Shown piece after piece: positions 54,341 to 64,000 of a DNA stretch of 64,000 nucleotides. How positions within the stretch are numbered: the stretch's first letter is position 1; every line of letters starts with the position of its first letter. The notes under the pieces were generated by a model that saw only the letters and a list, made by a program, of their open reading frames with translations, was not told the origin of the DNA and ran no database searches. The DNA lies in the NCBI GenBank assembly GCA_001692895.1, contig KV748176.1:2604001-2668000 (forward strand), read 5' to 3'. The DNA is from Cenococcum geophilum 1.58 (lineage: Eukaryota > Ascomycota > Dothideomycetes > Gloniales > Gloniaceae). The position numbers were made by a program, and so were the translations under genes.

Positions 54341-56547
54341 CTACTCCGCCGCCGGCTCGTAATGAGTCTCGCCATTCGTCCTCGCTGGCTTCCCGATCTC
54401 TATCTCTTTCACCTCTTCCTTCATACCTTTCTCACTTCCAACATCAATGCCTCCTAGGTCAACCAGCTGCTCCAAACCCACCTCCCGATTGACCTCTCTC
54501 CATCTCTCACGCTCCCTCTCCGCCATACCAATGCTCCCGAACAAGACGTCCATTTCCTCAAGCGAGAGCCCTTTAGTTTCGGGGACGTAAAGCCAGACGA
54601 ATAGTGCACCGCCGAAGGTAAGGAGGCCAAAGAAGATATAGGTACCATACGTCATTCCGGAGAGCATGTCTGGAGTCACTTGGCCGACGATGAAATTGTT
54701 CATCCTAGTAAGAGGGGAAGTAAGACATTAGCTTCGTCCGGCACTGTAGAATTTTGAGAAGAGCGCTCATTTTGAAGGTTTACTACGTACCAGTTGCTCG
54801 ATGCGCCAAGGGCGATGCCGTACGATCGATTTGACAAGGGCCAGATTTCCGAGATGACGATCCAAGCGCAAGGTCCCCATGAATATCCGAAGTGGATGAC
54901 GAAAAGCCAGACCATGGCGACGGCGGCCCAACCTGCAGATTGGTGCGTAGGCCATTGATATTGGTTCTTGGCGGTGATGGCGGCCTTGAAAATGCCAGTC
55001 AGTGAGCGCAAAGACCACGGAAATTAATCAAGGATGATATGAGAAATAGAGCTTCGTACAATGATTATGTGACATGTGGCCATGCCGAGAGCACCCCAGA
55101 TGAGGACTGGTTTACGGCCCCATTTATCAACCCACATGATAGCCGGTATCGTAGCCTATGGCGTAGATTAGCATAGCATTTCTGGGGTTGGAGTTCTGCC
55201 CTTACAATGAACATGGCAATTCCAACCACACCAGTAGCCAAGAGGGAAACTGCATTGGAGGAAAGACCCAAGCCATTAAAAATCTTCGGGGCATAATAAA
55301 GGATAGCGTTGATGCCAGTCCATTGCTGGAAGAACATGATTACTGTGGCTACGATCACGCGTCGGAACATTGGCATGGACTTGAAGAGAGAACCGATGGC
55401 AACGAATTGGCTAAACAAATCCATTAGTTTTGTTCTACACGTTAAACCTGAAGTTTCTGAAAATCTTGATACTTACAGTTTGAGAATATTCCAAGCCGTC
55501 TGTTCCTGCAAATGCGGGAAGTTTTCTTGGAGTGACCGTTTCTCAAACAGGGACTGGGCCTTGATCTCCATAAATTCGAGCTCTATCAATTCGTGATCTT
55601 GAGGTAGGTCTCTAAGCCTAGCAAGCACGCCGCGCGCCTCGGCTTCTCGTCCATGATGAACAAGCCAACGAGGAGAGAAGGGCATAAATAGCATTCCTAA
55701 TCCAAGCAGAACCGCAGGTACAAGCTGCAAGCTTAAAGGTAGGAGCCATGCACCATTGTGCTGTCCCTTGCCTGTACCTCCAATAAAATTCTACTCTTAT
55801 CAGCATCGTCGTTTCTTAGAAATAGTTTGGGGATTGAACTCACTGTGCCATAGTCGATCCAGAAACTGATCATAATTCCTAGTGTGATGGACATTTGCTG
55901 TAACCCAACCAGAGCACCGCGGACTTCAGGTGGTGCAATCTCGGCATTATACATTGGTACAATCATGGACAAAGAGCCAACACCCATACCTATGGTCATG
56001 GTAAGCCTGTAGATTCCGGTGTTGAAGATGCGAATTTGATGTACCAGTAATAAATCTACCCCCCAGGATAGAGCTGTGGCCGGATGGGGTGATTGCAGTT
56101 GTCTGAACGACGACTCCAATGACGAAGATAGTGACGTTGACCAAGATAGCGTATTTTCGAGACAGGATCTCAGCGAGAAAGCCGGAGTACATTGTCCCAA
56201 ACCACGCACCCAATTCGAGGATGGATACCAGCCATCCCTGCTTGGAATCATTCCAAGTCAAAGTTGCCTCATCCTCGATATAGCTGCCCATGTCTGCATG
56301 AATTAGTTGTGATATGTGATCAAAAGGATCAAGACGAACGTTTCTTGAAAGCGGTCATGGTGAGGACACCGCTGAAAACACCCTGATTGTAGCCATATAG
56401 CAAACCTCCAAGACAAGCAAAGCAGGCTATGCCAAACACGCGTAAATTTCTGAGCAGGGCCAATGGACCAGAACCACCCGAAAGAGCTTGACGGCGTGCC
56501 AGCGCCGCAGCTTCGAATTCTGTGGCTGTCCCACCGACTGGAGCCAT
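54341..56547 (-). CDS. MFS sugar transporter (hexose/quinate-permease family)
   Basis: Eight exons: 56547-56340, 56293-56045, 55989-55844, 55790-55477, 55434-55206, 55155-55060, 54984-54791 and 54704-54341, together 599 residues. Family signatures in order: GLLYGYNQGVFSGVL in helix 1, QGWLVSILELGAWFGT, GGRFITGMGVGSLSMIVPMY, EIAPPEVRGALVGLQQ, FMPFSPRWLVHHGRE (PESPR variant), FFQQWTGINAILYYAP in helix 7, WVDKWGRKPVL, and VPETKGLSLEEMDVLFGS after helix 12. A charged cytoplasmic tail follows (EEVKEIEIGKPARTN). Proton-coupled import of a sugar or related polyol/acid across the plasma membrane is expected; the substrate cannot be read from the sequence. Introns are GT-AG, the first with a weak donor GTTCGT. 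The start at 56547 gives a 40-residue cytoplasmic N-terminus; the GTG two codons earlier was not used. No linked catabolic genes. Confidence 0.93.
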
Positions 56548-56826
56548 GATCACTGCAAAATCCGATGTTTGTAGGAAGTTTGGAGACTAGAAAGGCAATT
56601 AACGCTTCACCAGGTTTGAGAAAGGAAGACCAGGCCACTTCTATAGCCGGTAGCCCCGGTAGGGGAGAATGTCATGACTAGATTGTAGGACTAACTAACG
56701 GCGCGGCCATACGGAAATAGTAGGGACCTTTCGCACGAAAATATAACTCAATATTGCGCTATTTTGGCGCGCATAACGTAGGTGATGGGGTTATGAAGGC
56801 GACAGGGTTGTGGCGGTGGATCTACC
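56548..56826. other. Upstream region of the sugar transporter
   Basis: About 280 bases between the transporter start and the long hairpin. It presumably holds the transporter promoter; no specific site is recognised. Confidence 0.45.
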
Positions 56827-56957
56827 GCCTTCTTGGTGTAGATGGAACACCGAAATACTGCCAAATGCCTCAGAAGTAGCCGTTGGGTCGTGCACGCCTA
56901 ACGGCTACTTCTGAGGCATTTGGCAGTATTTTGGTGTTCCATCTACATCAAGAAGGC
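56827..56957. repeat. Long near-perfect hairpin (61-bp arms, 9-base loop)
   Basis: 56827-56887 (GCCTTCTTGGTGTAGATGG...) pairs with 56897-56957 (...CCATCTACATCAAGAAGGC) with only about three mismatches; the loop TCGTGCACG is itself nearly palindromic. There is no coding content and no clear target duplication (flanks TCTACC and TATCAC). It could be a tiny foldback MITE or the template of a hairpin RNA. Confidence 0.9.
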
Positions 56958-57614
56958 TATCACCCACGTTAGCCAGAGTCTAGGCCCAATTGAGGACACA
57001 GTATTGACGAATTCAATCCCTTTATGTGGCAACGAATTCTTGCACTTTTCGTATATGCACGCCTTATAAGGATCTAGGGGCTCTATACCGTATATAGCTT
57101 GGTGTTGAAGCTTGGTCAACGCAGTTACTCGGCGGCAGGGGTGCTGGCGCCTCATTGACATACATCTCATTTGACGTATACAGCACTTCTCCTTATAACC
57201 TTAACCTGGTCCTTCACCGCCTTATCCTCATCGACGTCAAGAATGTGTATAAAGCGTACAGGTGGCAGTAATTCGGCGGACTTTGATGGAGGATTTTCCT
57301 ATATAATCAGCAGGAGGAAGGGTAGAAACCTACGGACATGGCATCATATATTACGACTTTTTGCTCAACTTTCTCAAAAAAAAATATATATATTGGTGTT
57401 TTTAGTGGTGGCCTTGTGCAACATTTTGTTGGTCGACGTGTTTTGGTGGGGCTTGCTAATAAAACCGCAGCATGTTAACCTAAGCAAAAACGCCAAAAGC
57501 GCCCAATACGAAAAGTGACTTCTGCCGCACGAAGAGATATAGAGTTTGACAGCTGCTTTTAGCTGCTTTTGACTAGATCTTGATAACTAAGCATGATATT
57601 TTGACGGCGTATTA
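56958..57614. other. Spacer between hairpin and helicase element copy B
   Basis: Balanced to AT-rich sequence. Short frames at 56943-57170 (minus) and 57171-57518 (plus) have no recognisable domains. Near 57550 the word AGCTGCTTTT is repeated in tandem. Confidence 0.45.
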
Positions 57615-59049
57615 TTACCTCAGCGAGCTCAGACGCGATTTTTTAGCTAGCATCGGAATAACCTACGCCGTCTTCCGAATTGCAAAATCACGTCTAAGAG
57701 GGTTTGGCGAGATTTGTTAAAATTCTAAGTAAAATCCATAAAACGGAGATTACGGATATCTAATTTATTTATTTATATAACGCGTTATTATTAAACCCTA
57801 TAGTTACTTTTTTTTTAAAAACTTAGGGCTTTTAAATAGTATAAATTTTATTATACGGCTACTACTTAGTCTTAATATTAATTTTATTAAAGTTAAAAAA
57901 CACGTTATTAAAAGCCTAAGTATATATTATATCTTATTAAATAGTTTACTAATATAGATAAAACTATACAGATATATAGATATTTATTACTTAAAGCTAT
58001 TATAACACCTAGTAGGTGCTATAGTTAGGTTCTTTCTTAAAAATATTCTCCCTTGGCCTAAAGTGCCTCTATTACTATTAGACGCTATATCCGTATAGAA
58101 AACTACTATAGCTTAGAAAAAAATACTAGTTATTAGGGTTAGAAGACTATAATTAAATAAGAACGCTAGTAGGTCTTACGGAGCTTATAGGAGCTAGATA
58201 ATTATATATAGGAGGATTTTATATCCCTAGTAGAGAGGCAGTTATAGGATATATAAGATAAGCTTCTGGCCTTATAGGAGGTAAGTAAGAATAAATAGTT
58301 AAGCGCAATAGATAGAGCTATTAAGCTTCTATATCCGTATAGCGGATAACCTAGTTAAATTAAGGTATTAAGACGGGTAATATATAGGCAGAGGGACTTA
58401 TTTTTAGCGGTAAAGATATTATAGGGTAAGAGTATAATAATATAGGCGATTTTATTACTAGTTTAAGCTTCTATTACTATTATTATATTACCTCTAAATA
58501 TAATTAGAGAGGAGTAGCTATTAAAGATATAGGCCATTCTAAGAGTAAATCCCGTATTTATATATGTGGAGGTAATAAAAGCGTATATAGATATTTTAAA
58601 ATATATTAAGGCGGGTCTGTTTATATATATTCTAGTATTGCTAAAGTTGCTATTAAGTAAACGGTTCCACTATACCCTTACTTAGCCCGCTTTTTACTTA
58701 TATATTTTCTTAATTATAATTAATAAGTATTATCTAGTTGCTAACTAGGGTGAAAGCTTCTGGCCTTATTACGCACAGCTCTTTAAGGTTTAATTACTAC
58801 TTAGTCTAATAGTGCCGTGGTTTATATATACTATAATACTTAATAAGGAGATATATATAAAGGTAATAAAGCTAGTAGGGTTTTATTAAAGTATAACAGA
58901 TCTTAAATAAATAGATATTAATTGGCCCGACCTATTTATTATTAGGGGCTATATTAAGAGGAGGGATAAGAATAATTATAAGGTACTATTTTTTGTTATT
59001 AAAGAGGTATTTAAAAAATAGTAGTAGAGGAGGATTATATATCTATAAC

Positions 59050-59249
59050 TGTCGGTATCACCCAGGGGGTACTGCAATTGCAATATATGGTAACTGGTTC
59101 TTTGATTTATTCGTGTCTGTCCTTCGCAGAGGATCGTAAGGATCGCAGTGCCTAAATAGGGGGGGGTTGATGAGTCACCATAAGGATAACTAATTAGGGA
59201 CACATAACTACGCAACCTGTCCATACATTCCAATATATACATTCCAACA
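59050..59249 (-). repeat. LTR of gag-only element (left)
   Basis: Begins TGTCGGTATCACCCAGGG and ends ATTCCAACA. It matches 61451-61650 throughout without indels. Confidence 0.92.
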
Positions 59250-59354
59250 CTGGCGACATTTACAAAAAGGGAAAGAAGGTAAGAAAGTATAAAGGAGAAG
59301 TATATAGGTCAACAGGTACTCAGGGCAGGAATCGCGGATATCTTAGGTGTTGTA

Positions 59355-59432
59355 GGCGTTGCGGATATTGTTACGGATATTGCGGATATCGCTGCGGATA
59401 TTGCGGATATTACGGATATCGTAAATATTGCG
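59355..59432. repeat. Short tandem repeat of GCGGATATT type
   Basis: About eight copies of a 9-base unit (GCGGATATT, TACGGATAT and variants) lie after the gag stop inside the gag-only element. Confidence 0.75.
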
Positions 59433-59467
59433 GAAGGTGTTGTAGGAGTATCTAAGTATCTATAGTC

Positions 59468-61162
59468 CTATCCGTCGTCGTTGAAATGATAGTTAAGGAA
59501 GTCGATATTAAGAGTAAGGTTCTTAGATTTTATACTACCAGGTTCCGTACCACCAGGTTCCGTACCACCAGTAAGGCTATAGGTAAAGGCATTGTTATTT
59601 ATAGACATGACCATATTCTTAGCGGTTTCAATTGGTATTAGTCCATTTAAAGTCATAAAGTGTTTAACACCATAGTCGTCATAGAAGAAATTACCGCTAG
59701 TGATAGTTGGAACTATGTCCTTGTCAAAGTCGTCGTTAATATTATTGTCCGCAAGGTACTGGTGGACACGTCTCTTAAATCCTTCTCTTACTTCGTCACA
59801 TTCTTCTTTAGTGTGCTTAGTTAACTAATAGTCTCCTTTCTTACACACGAAGCACGTCCTAGCATTATTGCCGTAATGATTATTTAATAAACTTGGTCGG
59901 GATATCGGTTAGTAATAGTAACGGTTAATAAAAAACACGTCCGTAGGCTGTTCTATAGGCTATAAGAACATATTAGTAGGTTATCTTATAGTACCATTAA
60001 TCTTCTTATAAGTGATAATTAATAATCGTAGGCTGTTTATAAGGCTAGTAAGTATAGTAGGTGGGTTCGAGCAAGCTACCTAGTAAGCAGCAACGTCTTA
60101 ACAAGCGACGATGAGCTTATTATGTAGGAAATTGTTATTATAGAGGTTAGCGTTAAAACCATACTATAAATAACGGAGGTTGTTAAGCAGTAGCTATAGG
60201 CAGTCCTCTATAGACTTGCCCTTACTCTTTATTATTACTATCTTAAGAGTTATAGCGTTCTACTTTATTAGAACTCCACACTTATATTTTAGTCCTTTAA
60301 AGTAGTTGCGTATAGCGTTATAGATGCTATTAAAGGTGGTATAGGTTGCCTTATTCTTATAGTAGAAGTTAAAAGTAATACTATATAGCATTGTTGGAAA
60401 GCCTTTAATCTTTGCCTTTTGTGGTATACCAACTCTATTACAAAGGTCGTTAAAAATCGTAAGCTTACGGTCAAAGTTATTATCCTCTTCGCTATATTTA
60501 CTTTCCTCTATGTATATCTTTACCAGGGTTGCTAAGTCTCTACCGTAGTTAATAGTGGCTATAACTTTTATAGAAGGAGCTGCGGCGTTTATAGAGGAAG
60601 CTGTAACATTTGTAGAGAGAGCTGTAGCGTTCGTAGGGGGAGCCGTGACGTTCGTTAGGGGAGCCATAACGTTCGTAGGTAAGGGGGGCTCGGCCGTAGG
60701 GAGGTCATTTAAAATAGCTAGGGTTAAGGTAGGTGACGTTAAGGGGGTTAATAAACGTAATTTAAAACGGCGGTTAATAACGTATAAATTAAAGGGTCCT
60801 TTATTATTGATATATAGCTTAATTTCTTCATCTAACCATTCCGTAGGGTTGTCCTCGTGGGCGATATTATACAGTGCTTATAGTACTGACTTACTCTTTT
60901 TGTTAAAGACCCATACTCCATTACATTGGAGTAGTTATTTAAGTTCCTTAATTACGGACCTATAAGCGTCCTTAAATATCTATACCTTAAAATTGTTAAA
61001 GTCCTCTTAGTATAATTCCTATAAGCTTTTATCCTTAAAGTTGCGCTTAGTATACTTATTAATTTTAAAGTTAATATAGTTAGTGATATCTTTTGCGGTA
61101 GTCTTATTGGTTAGGGTAATCCTATTGCCCTAGTCCGGACGTTAAATTCCTATATTGGACAT
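59468..61162 (-). pseudogene. Gag protein with zinc knuckle of the Copia-type element
   Basis: Read through stops from 61162 (MSNIGI) the minus strand gives about 565 codons. The part 60667-60260 is open, with the repeat N-(V/A)-(T/A)-A-P/S near its start. SIYNAIRNYFKGLKYKCGVL and the following LRYLQYGFN-type region match the gag of fungal Copia elements, and a zinc knuckle CFVCKKGDY...HTKEEC lies near 59820-59875. The C-terminal segment ends in TGGTEPGGTEPGS and a stop at 59468. Family naming rests on the gag pattern; no pol is present to confirm it. Confidence 0.68.
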
Positions 61163-61450
61163 AATTGACTAGCGTAGATCGTGGTGTAGGTCGTAGTGTA
61201 GGTAGGGGTGCTGCTGACGCTGCTGGGTGTACTGGCGCTCAGTAAAGAGGTCGTACTGGGTATTAATTTGCGTGGTGGACGCGAACCGAACAAAGCCTTA
61301 GCAGGAGTCGGTTCTTTGAGTTCCCAGGGCCTATGTAGGAAGGGTTCTCCTTAGCAAACGCGACGAGATTAACGGGCCTTAGTAGGAGCGATCGCGTATT
61401 ATCTCTCTTCGTAATAACACCGGATTCTAATCTGTGATATCACTAATCAG

Positions 61451-61650
61451 TGTCGGTATCACCCGGGGGGTACTGCAATTGCAATATATGGTAACTGGTT
61501 CTTTAATTTATTCGTGTCTATCCTTCGCAGAGGATCGTAAGGATCGCAGTGCCTAAATAGGGGGGGGTTGATGAGTTACTATAAGGATGACTAATTAGGG
61601 ACATACAACTACGCAACCTGTCTATATATTCCAATATATACATTCTAACA
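61451..61650 (-). repeat. LTR of gag-only element (right)
   Basis: Begins TGTCGGTATCACCCGGGG and ends ATTCTAACA. Directly followed by the duplicated ATAAC. Confidence 0.92.
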
Positions 61651-62619
61651 ATAACCTTTAGCTAAATATCCGTAGGGTCTAAAGAAATATCTATATTATT
61701 TAGCTAAACGCCTATAGTACCTAGTAGAATATCCGCTACCTCTATTTATTAATTAGTTAGGCGGATCTAAAATTTAATAAAAGGTACTATATAGCTAAAG
61801 AGATGGAAGGTTTTAAGTCCCAAATTAATTCCTAAGATAATTATCTTTCTTTATACTAAAAATTATATCTATAAGTATATAAATACTATCTATTTATAGC
61901 TTATAACTAAGGGCTATACTATAAAGTAGGCTAAAATAGCAGTATGGAGTTATTATATAATATTATCTAAATCTAACAAGAGTAGGGAGTATCGAAATTT
62001 CTATATAGAAGACTTACTTACCTATATTCTTATTATGTTAGACGCCCTAGCCTATAGTATAGATATTTTAGATATTATCCGTTCTATTATATATAGTTAC
62101 TATTCTAATAAAAGCCTAAATATAATACTATAGTAATTTAGATAGGCTATTTAACGCAATAGTATTACTGGATATATAATTATCCTTATTAAAGACTAGT
62201 ATAAGGGTGCTTTTATAAATATTATACCGCTAAAGTGAAAGTCTTAAAAACCTATAGCCTCTTTGTCTACCCGACTTAGTTATAACTTTATTACTACTAG
62301 GATAGTAATATAGGAGGATAGGGTAACGGATTTCGCTAGCGATCTGGCTTTATTTATTATAATTAATAGTAATATTATCTTATAGGTATCTGCTTAGGAG
62401 GAAAAGGATTAAATACTTAATAAGAATATAATATTATTAGCCCTGCTAATTAAGAATATAGAAAAATAGAAAAGGGTAAAGACTAATATAGAGAAATAGG
62501 TGGTACTTTTAGATATATTATACGAGCTTATAAATAAAGCTACTAAATATCTATATAATATTTTACTTAAGCCGTATAAGGAGACGAGTCCATTATTTAA
62601 AGGTCTATACTATTACTTT

Positions 62620-63075
62620 TGTTAGTCACACAGGGTGACTCACCAATAACGACTACTCGAGTAGGGTTACAGTGATGTTGGTTAATAAAGCTTTTTGATT
62701 AGAATGAGGAAGGGCGAGGAGCTTAAGGCTCCTCGCCACGCTAGTGCCGCGGCGACACGTGACGACCGCTTGCCTCATTCCCGACACTAGCAACTCTTCT
62801 TTTATGGTTGCCCTCTATATATAAATACTGCTTGACTATCATAACAAATATGGATCCTTTTTACTTACTATTGCCATTGTAATATAAGTCTCGCTGTCCT
62901 AAAATTTGCCTCTTAGCACGTGGTGCTTTCTTGCTAAGGAGTCGTGGGTAGACATCATATTAGGGCCGTCAGGGCCGCTAAGGCGCTAGCTATAAGCGAG
63001 CCAATAGCGATTTTCCATGCTGGGCATGGAAAATCCTAATTGGCTGGTTAAAATTAGGGTCTATAGAGCGTTATA
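62620..63075 (-). repeat. 3' LTR of the Copia element
   Basis: Begins TGTTAGTCACACAGGGTGAC; the inner edge GAGCGTTATA is inferred from the polypurine tract (AAAAGGGAGTAAGAG on the minus strand) next to it. It contains a perfect palindrome GATTTTCCATGC/GCATGGAAAATC near 63011-63038 and a TGCCTCATTCC region that lacks RIP. Confidence 0.65.
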
Positions 63076-63089
63076 CTCTTACTCCCTTT

Positions 63090-64000
63090 TAACCTAACCT
63101 TTAACTTATACACGTAAAGTATTTGTATTAACAAACGTTTCTAGAGCCTTATTTAGGTTTGCCTTTATTATTACATCTACTAGGTTATCTTAACCGTTAA
63201 TCCATCAAATCTTAAAGAGTTCTCGCCGTTTGTAGGATTAATAAAGTGCTATAATATCAATTATAAGGCGCTTCTCCTTTATAGTACTAAGCTTAACTAA
63301 GCACTTATAGAGGGAGTATAAGTTGGTATATACGATTATAGGGATAACGGGAAGTTTAAGTTAATCTGTAATTATCTTTAGGGTAGTTCCAATTATAATT
63401 GCTATATTAACTCCGCCAACTATTCTATATATCTCTAACACTAGAACGTTTTAAGTAACGCGCTTACTCTTAATTAAGCTCTAATAAATAAGATTGCCGT
63501 GGATTATAAAGTTATTCTCTTTGGTAGATTTGTTTATAATAATAATCTTATATCCTAGCTAGGAGCTAAAATCTTTATTATTTATAAACGATCTATTAAT
63601 AAATATAAAGAGCTTAGTGGTAGGAAGATTAATAGGTACGTAGAGTAGTCCCTAGTCGAGATAGTTTATTTACTAAAAGAAACGCTTATTTAGGGCAAGG
63701 ACGTTATCCTTAGTTAGTTCCTAGTGTTAAGCGGCAATAAAGAGATTAAATAAAGCCTTAGGTTAATAGATAGAAGTAATATAAGCTTCATAAGCGCGTT
63801 ACTCTACGTATCCTTATTTTGGAGAATTAACGTTAATAACGTTAATCTTCTTGCCTTAACCCTTTTGGTATAAAGCAATGGAATCCTCATTTAGGGAGAG
63901 AATATATCTATTAAAGAGTAATGGTGTTATTAAATTAAGCTTTTCCTTTAGCTTTGCTATAAGATTTGCCTTTACTAGCTTATCTTCTTTAAGAGCTAAG
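63090..64000 (-). pseudogene. Copia pol C-terminal part (reverse transcriptase end/RNase H)
   Basis: Minus-strand reading with stops ignored ends KIWWING...NLVDVIIKANLNKALE (63215-63155) and FVNTNTLRV...KGWVKRE (to about 63090). This matches the W-I-x-G...x-A-D-x-x-T-K...V-E-G-W-V-K-R tail of fungal Copia RNase H. Sequence to 64000 continues the same frame region with many TAG/TAA stops. Inactive here. Confidence 0.72.

Larger units (their letters stand above)
59050..61650 (-). mobile_element. Gag-only, Copia-type LTR element
   Basis: LTRs at 59050-59249 and 61451-61650 are both exactly 200 bp (TGTCGGTATCACCC...ATTCCAACA/ATTCTAACA) with a 5-bp duplication ATAAC (59045-59049 and 61651-61655). 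The interior of 2.2 kb carries only a minus-strand gag; there is no room for pol. Primer site and polypurine tract are not clear in either orientation, so the strand follows the gag. LTRs differ by about ten C/T or G/A changes, so RIP is moderate. Confidence 0.88.
57615..62619 (+). mobile_element. Helicase element copy B (split by gag-only element, cut by Copia)
   Basis: Starts with TTACCTCAGCGAGCTCAGAC, then the same subterminal hairpin and 500-base leader as copy A, in opposite orientation. It is interrupted at 59045-59049/61651-61655 by an LTR element and ends at 62619 where a Copia LTR begins. A target duplication for the whole element cannot be established because its other end is missing in both copies. 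Confidence 0.75.
58108..62619 (+). pseudogene. RecQ/DEAD-like helicase pseudogene, copy B
   Basis: Aligns with copy A codon by codon but is far more RIP-mutated: the start ATG is ATA (58108), and stops are frequent. 58108-59044 covers the N-terminal ATPase domain, and 61656-62619 the C-terminal domain, including the motif V/VI region at about 62020-62150. The two parts join exactly across the inserted element at the duplicated ATAAC. The protein end is missing because of the Copia insertion at 62620. Non-functional. Confidence 0.72.
62620..64000 (-). mobile_element. Copia (Ty1-type) retrotransposon, cut by window end
   Basis: A left LTR (62620-63075) is followed by minus-strand pol. The insertion point follows from copy A of the helicase: the two copies match up to ACTTT at 62615-62619 and then differ. 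The other LTR and the target duplication are outside the window. RIP is heavy in pol, light in the LTR. Confidence 0.8.

Noticed and set aside
56943-57170. 75-codon minus-strand frame with two cysteine pairs
   Set aside because: Cysteine spacing does not fit a known zinc-binding motif and it overlaps the hairpin arm.
59355-59432. CRISPR-like or regulatory array of GCGGATATT units
   Set aside because: Units are contiguous without spacers; a simple tandem repeat inside a retroelement in a eukaryotic genome.

Overview
The window looks like a chromosome segment of a filamentous ascomycete. Its protein genes carry short GT-AG introns with CTNAC-like branch sites and are typically fungal (proteasome beta5, MFS sugar permease, M28-type glutaminyl cyclase, ZZ-finger/SERAC1-like hydrolase). 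Most of the rest is transposon-derived DNA in which Gln and Trp codons have become TAG/TAA and TpA is very frequent, the signature expected of repeat-induced point mutation (RIP). The species cannot be named from the sequence.

Layout. 1-6273: minus-strand Gypsy (Ty3) element, cut by the window edge. 6274-11371: a decayed RecQ/DEAD-like helicase element (minus) split by a 2.1-kb non-autonomous LTR element. 11418-14981: minisatellite, a nearly unmutated 870-bp TRIM, a solo LTR and unclassified sequence. 14982-21170: first gene island: PRE2, a Zn-cluster-like fragment, a broken RNase H gene, and a hydrolase + ZZ-finger gene. 21890-43500: a nested transposon block: mariner-like inverted-repeat element holding a truncated LINE, then a pogo/Fot1 transposase whose two ends (23748-24380 and about 42960-43450) are separated by about 18.5 kb containing a Helitron piece, an inverted Gypsy piece, a Gypsy element nested inside another Gypsy element, a Tad-like LINE, a solo LTR and an ORF1-only retroposon. 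43952-56547: second gene island: a large basic protein with a SAP-like motif, glutaminyl cyclase, a two-pass mitochondrial-type membrane protein, a broken arylsulfotransferase gene, a degenerate tRNA and an eight-exon sugar transporter. 56827-57614: a long hairpin and spacer. 57615-62619: a second, opposite-orientation copy of the helicase element, split by a gag-only Copia-type element. 62620-64000: start of a minus-strand Copia element.

The intact genes are unrelated housekeeping or metabolic genes, with no cluster evident. The most unusual material is the helicase element: two long copies, plus a third site at 16181, share the same outer sequence TTACCTCAGC(G/A)AGCTCAGAC followed by a subterminal hairpin. 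Insertion boundaries for seven LTR insertions, the truncated LINE, the retroposon and the mariner-like element were read directly from target-site duplications, so a relative insertion order can be given. Exon boundaries were derived by hand from reading frames and splice signals and sum to whole codons; no database search was possible.
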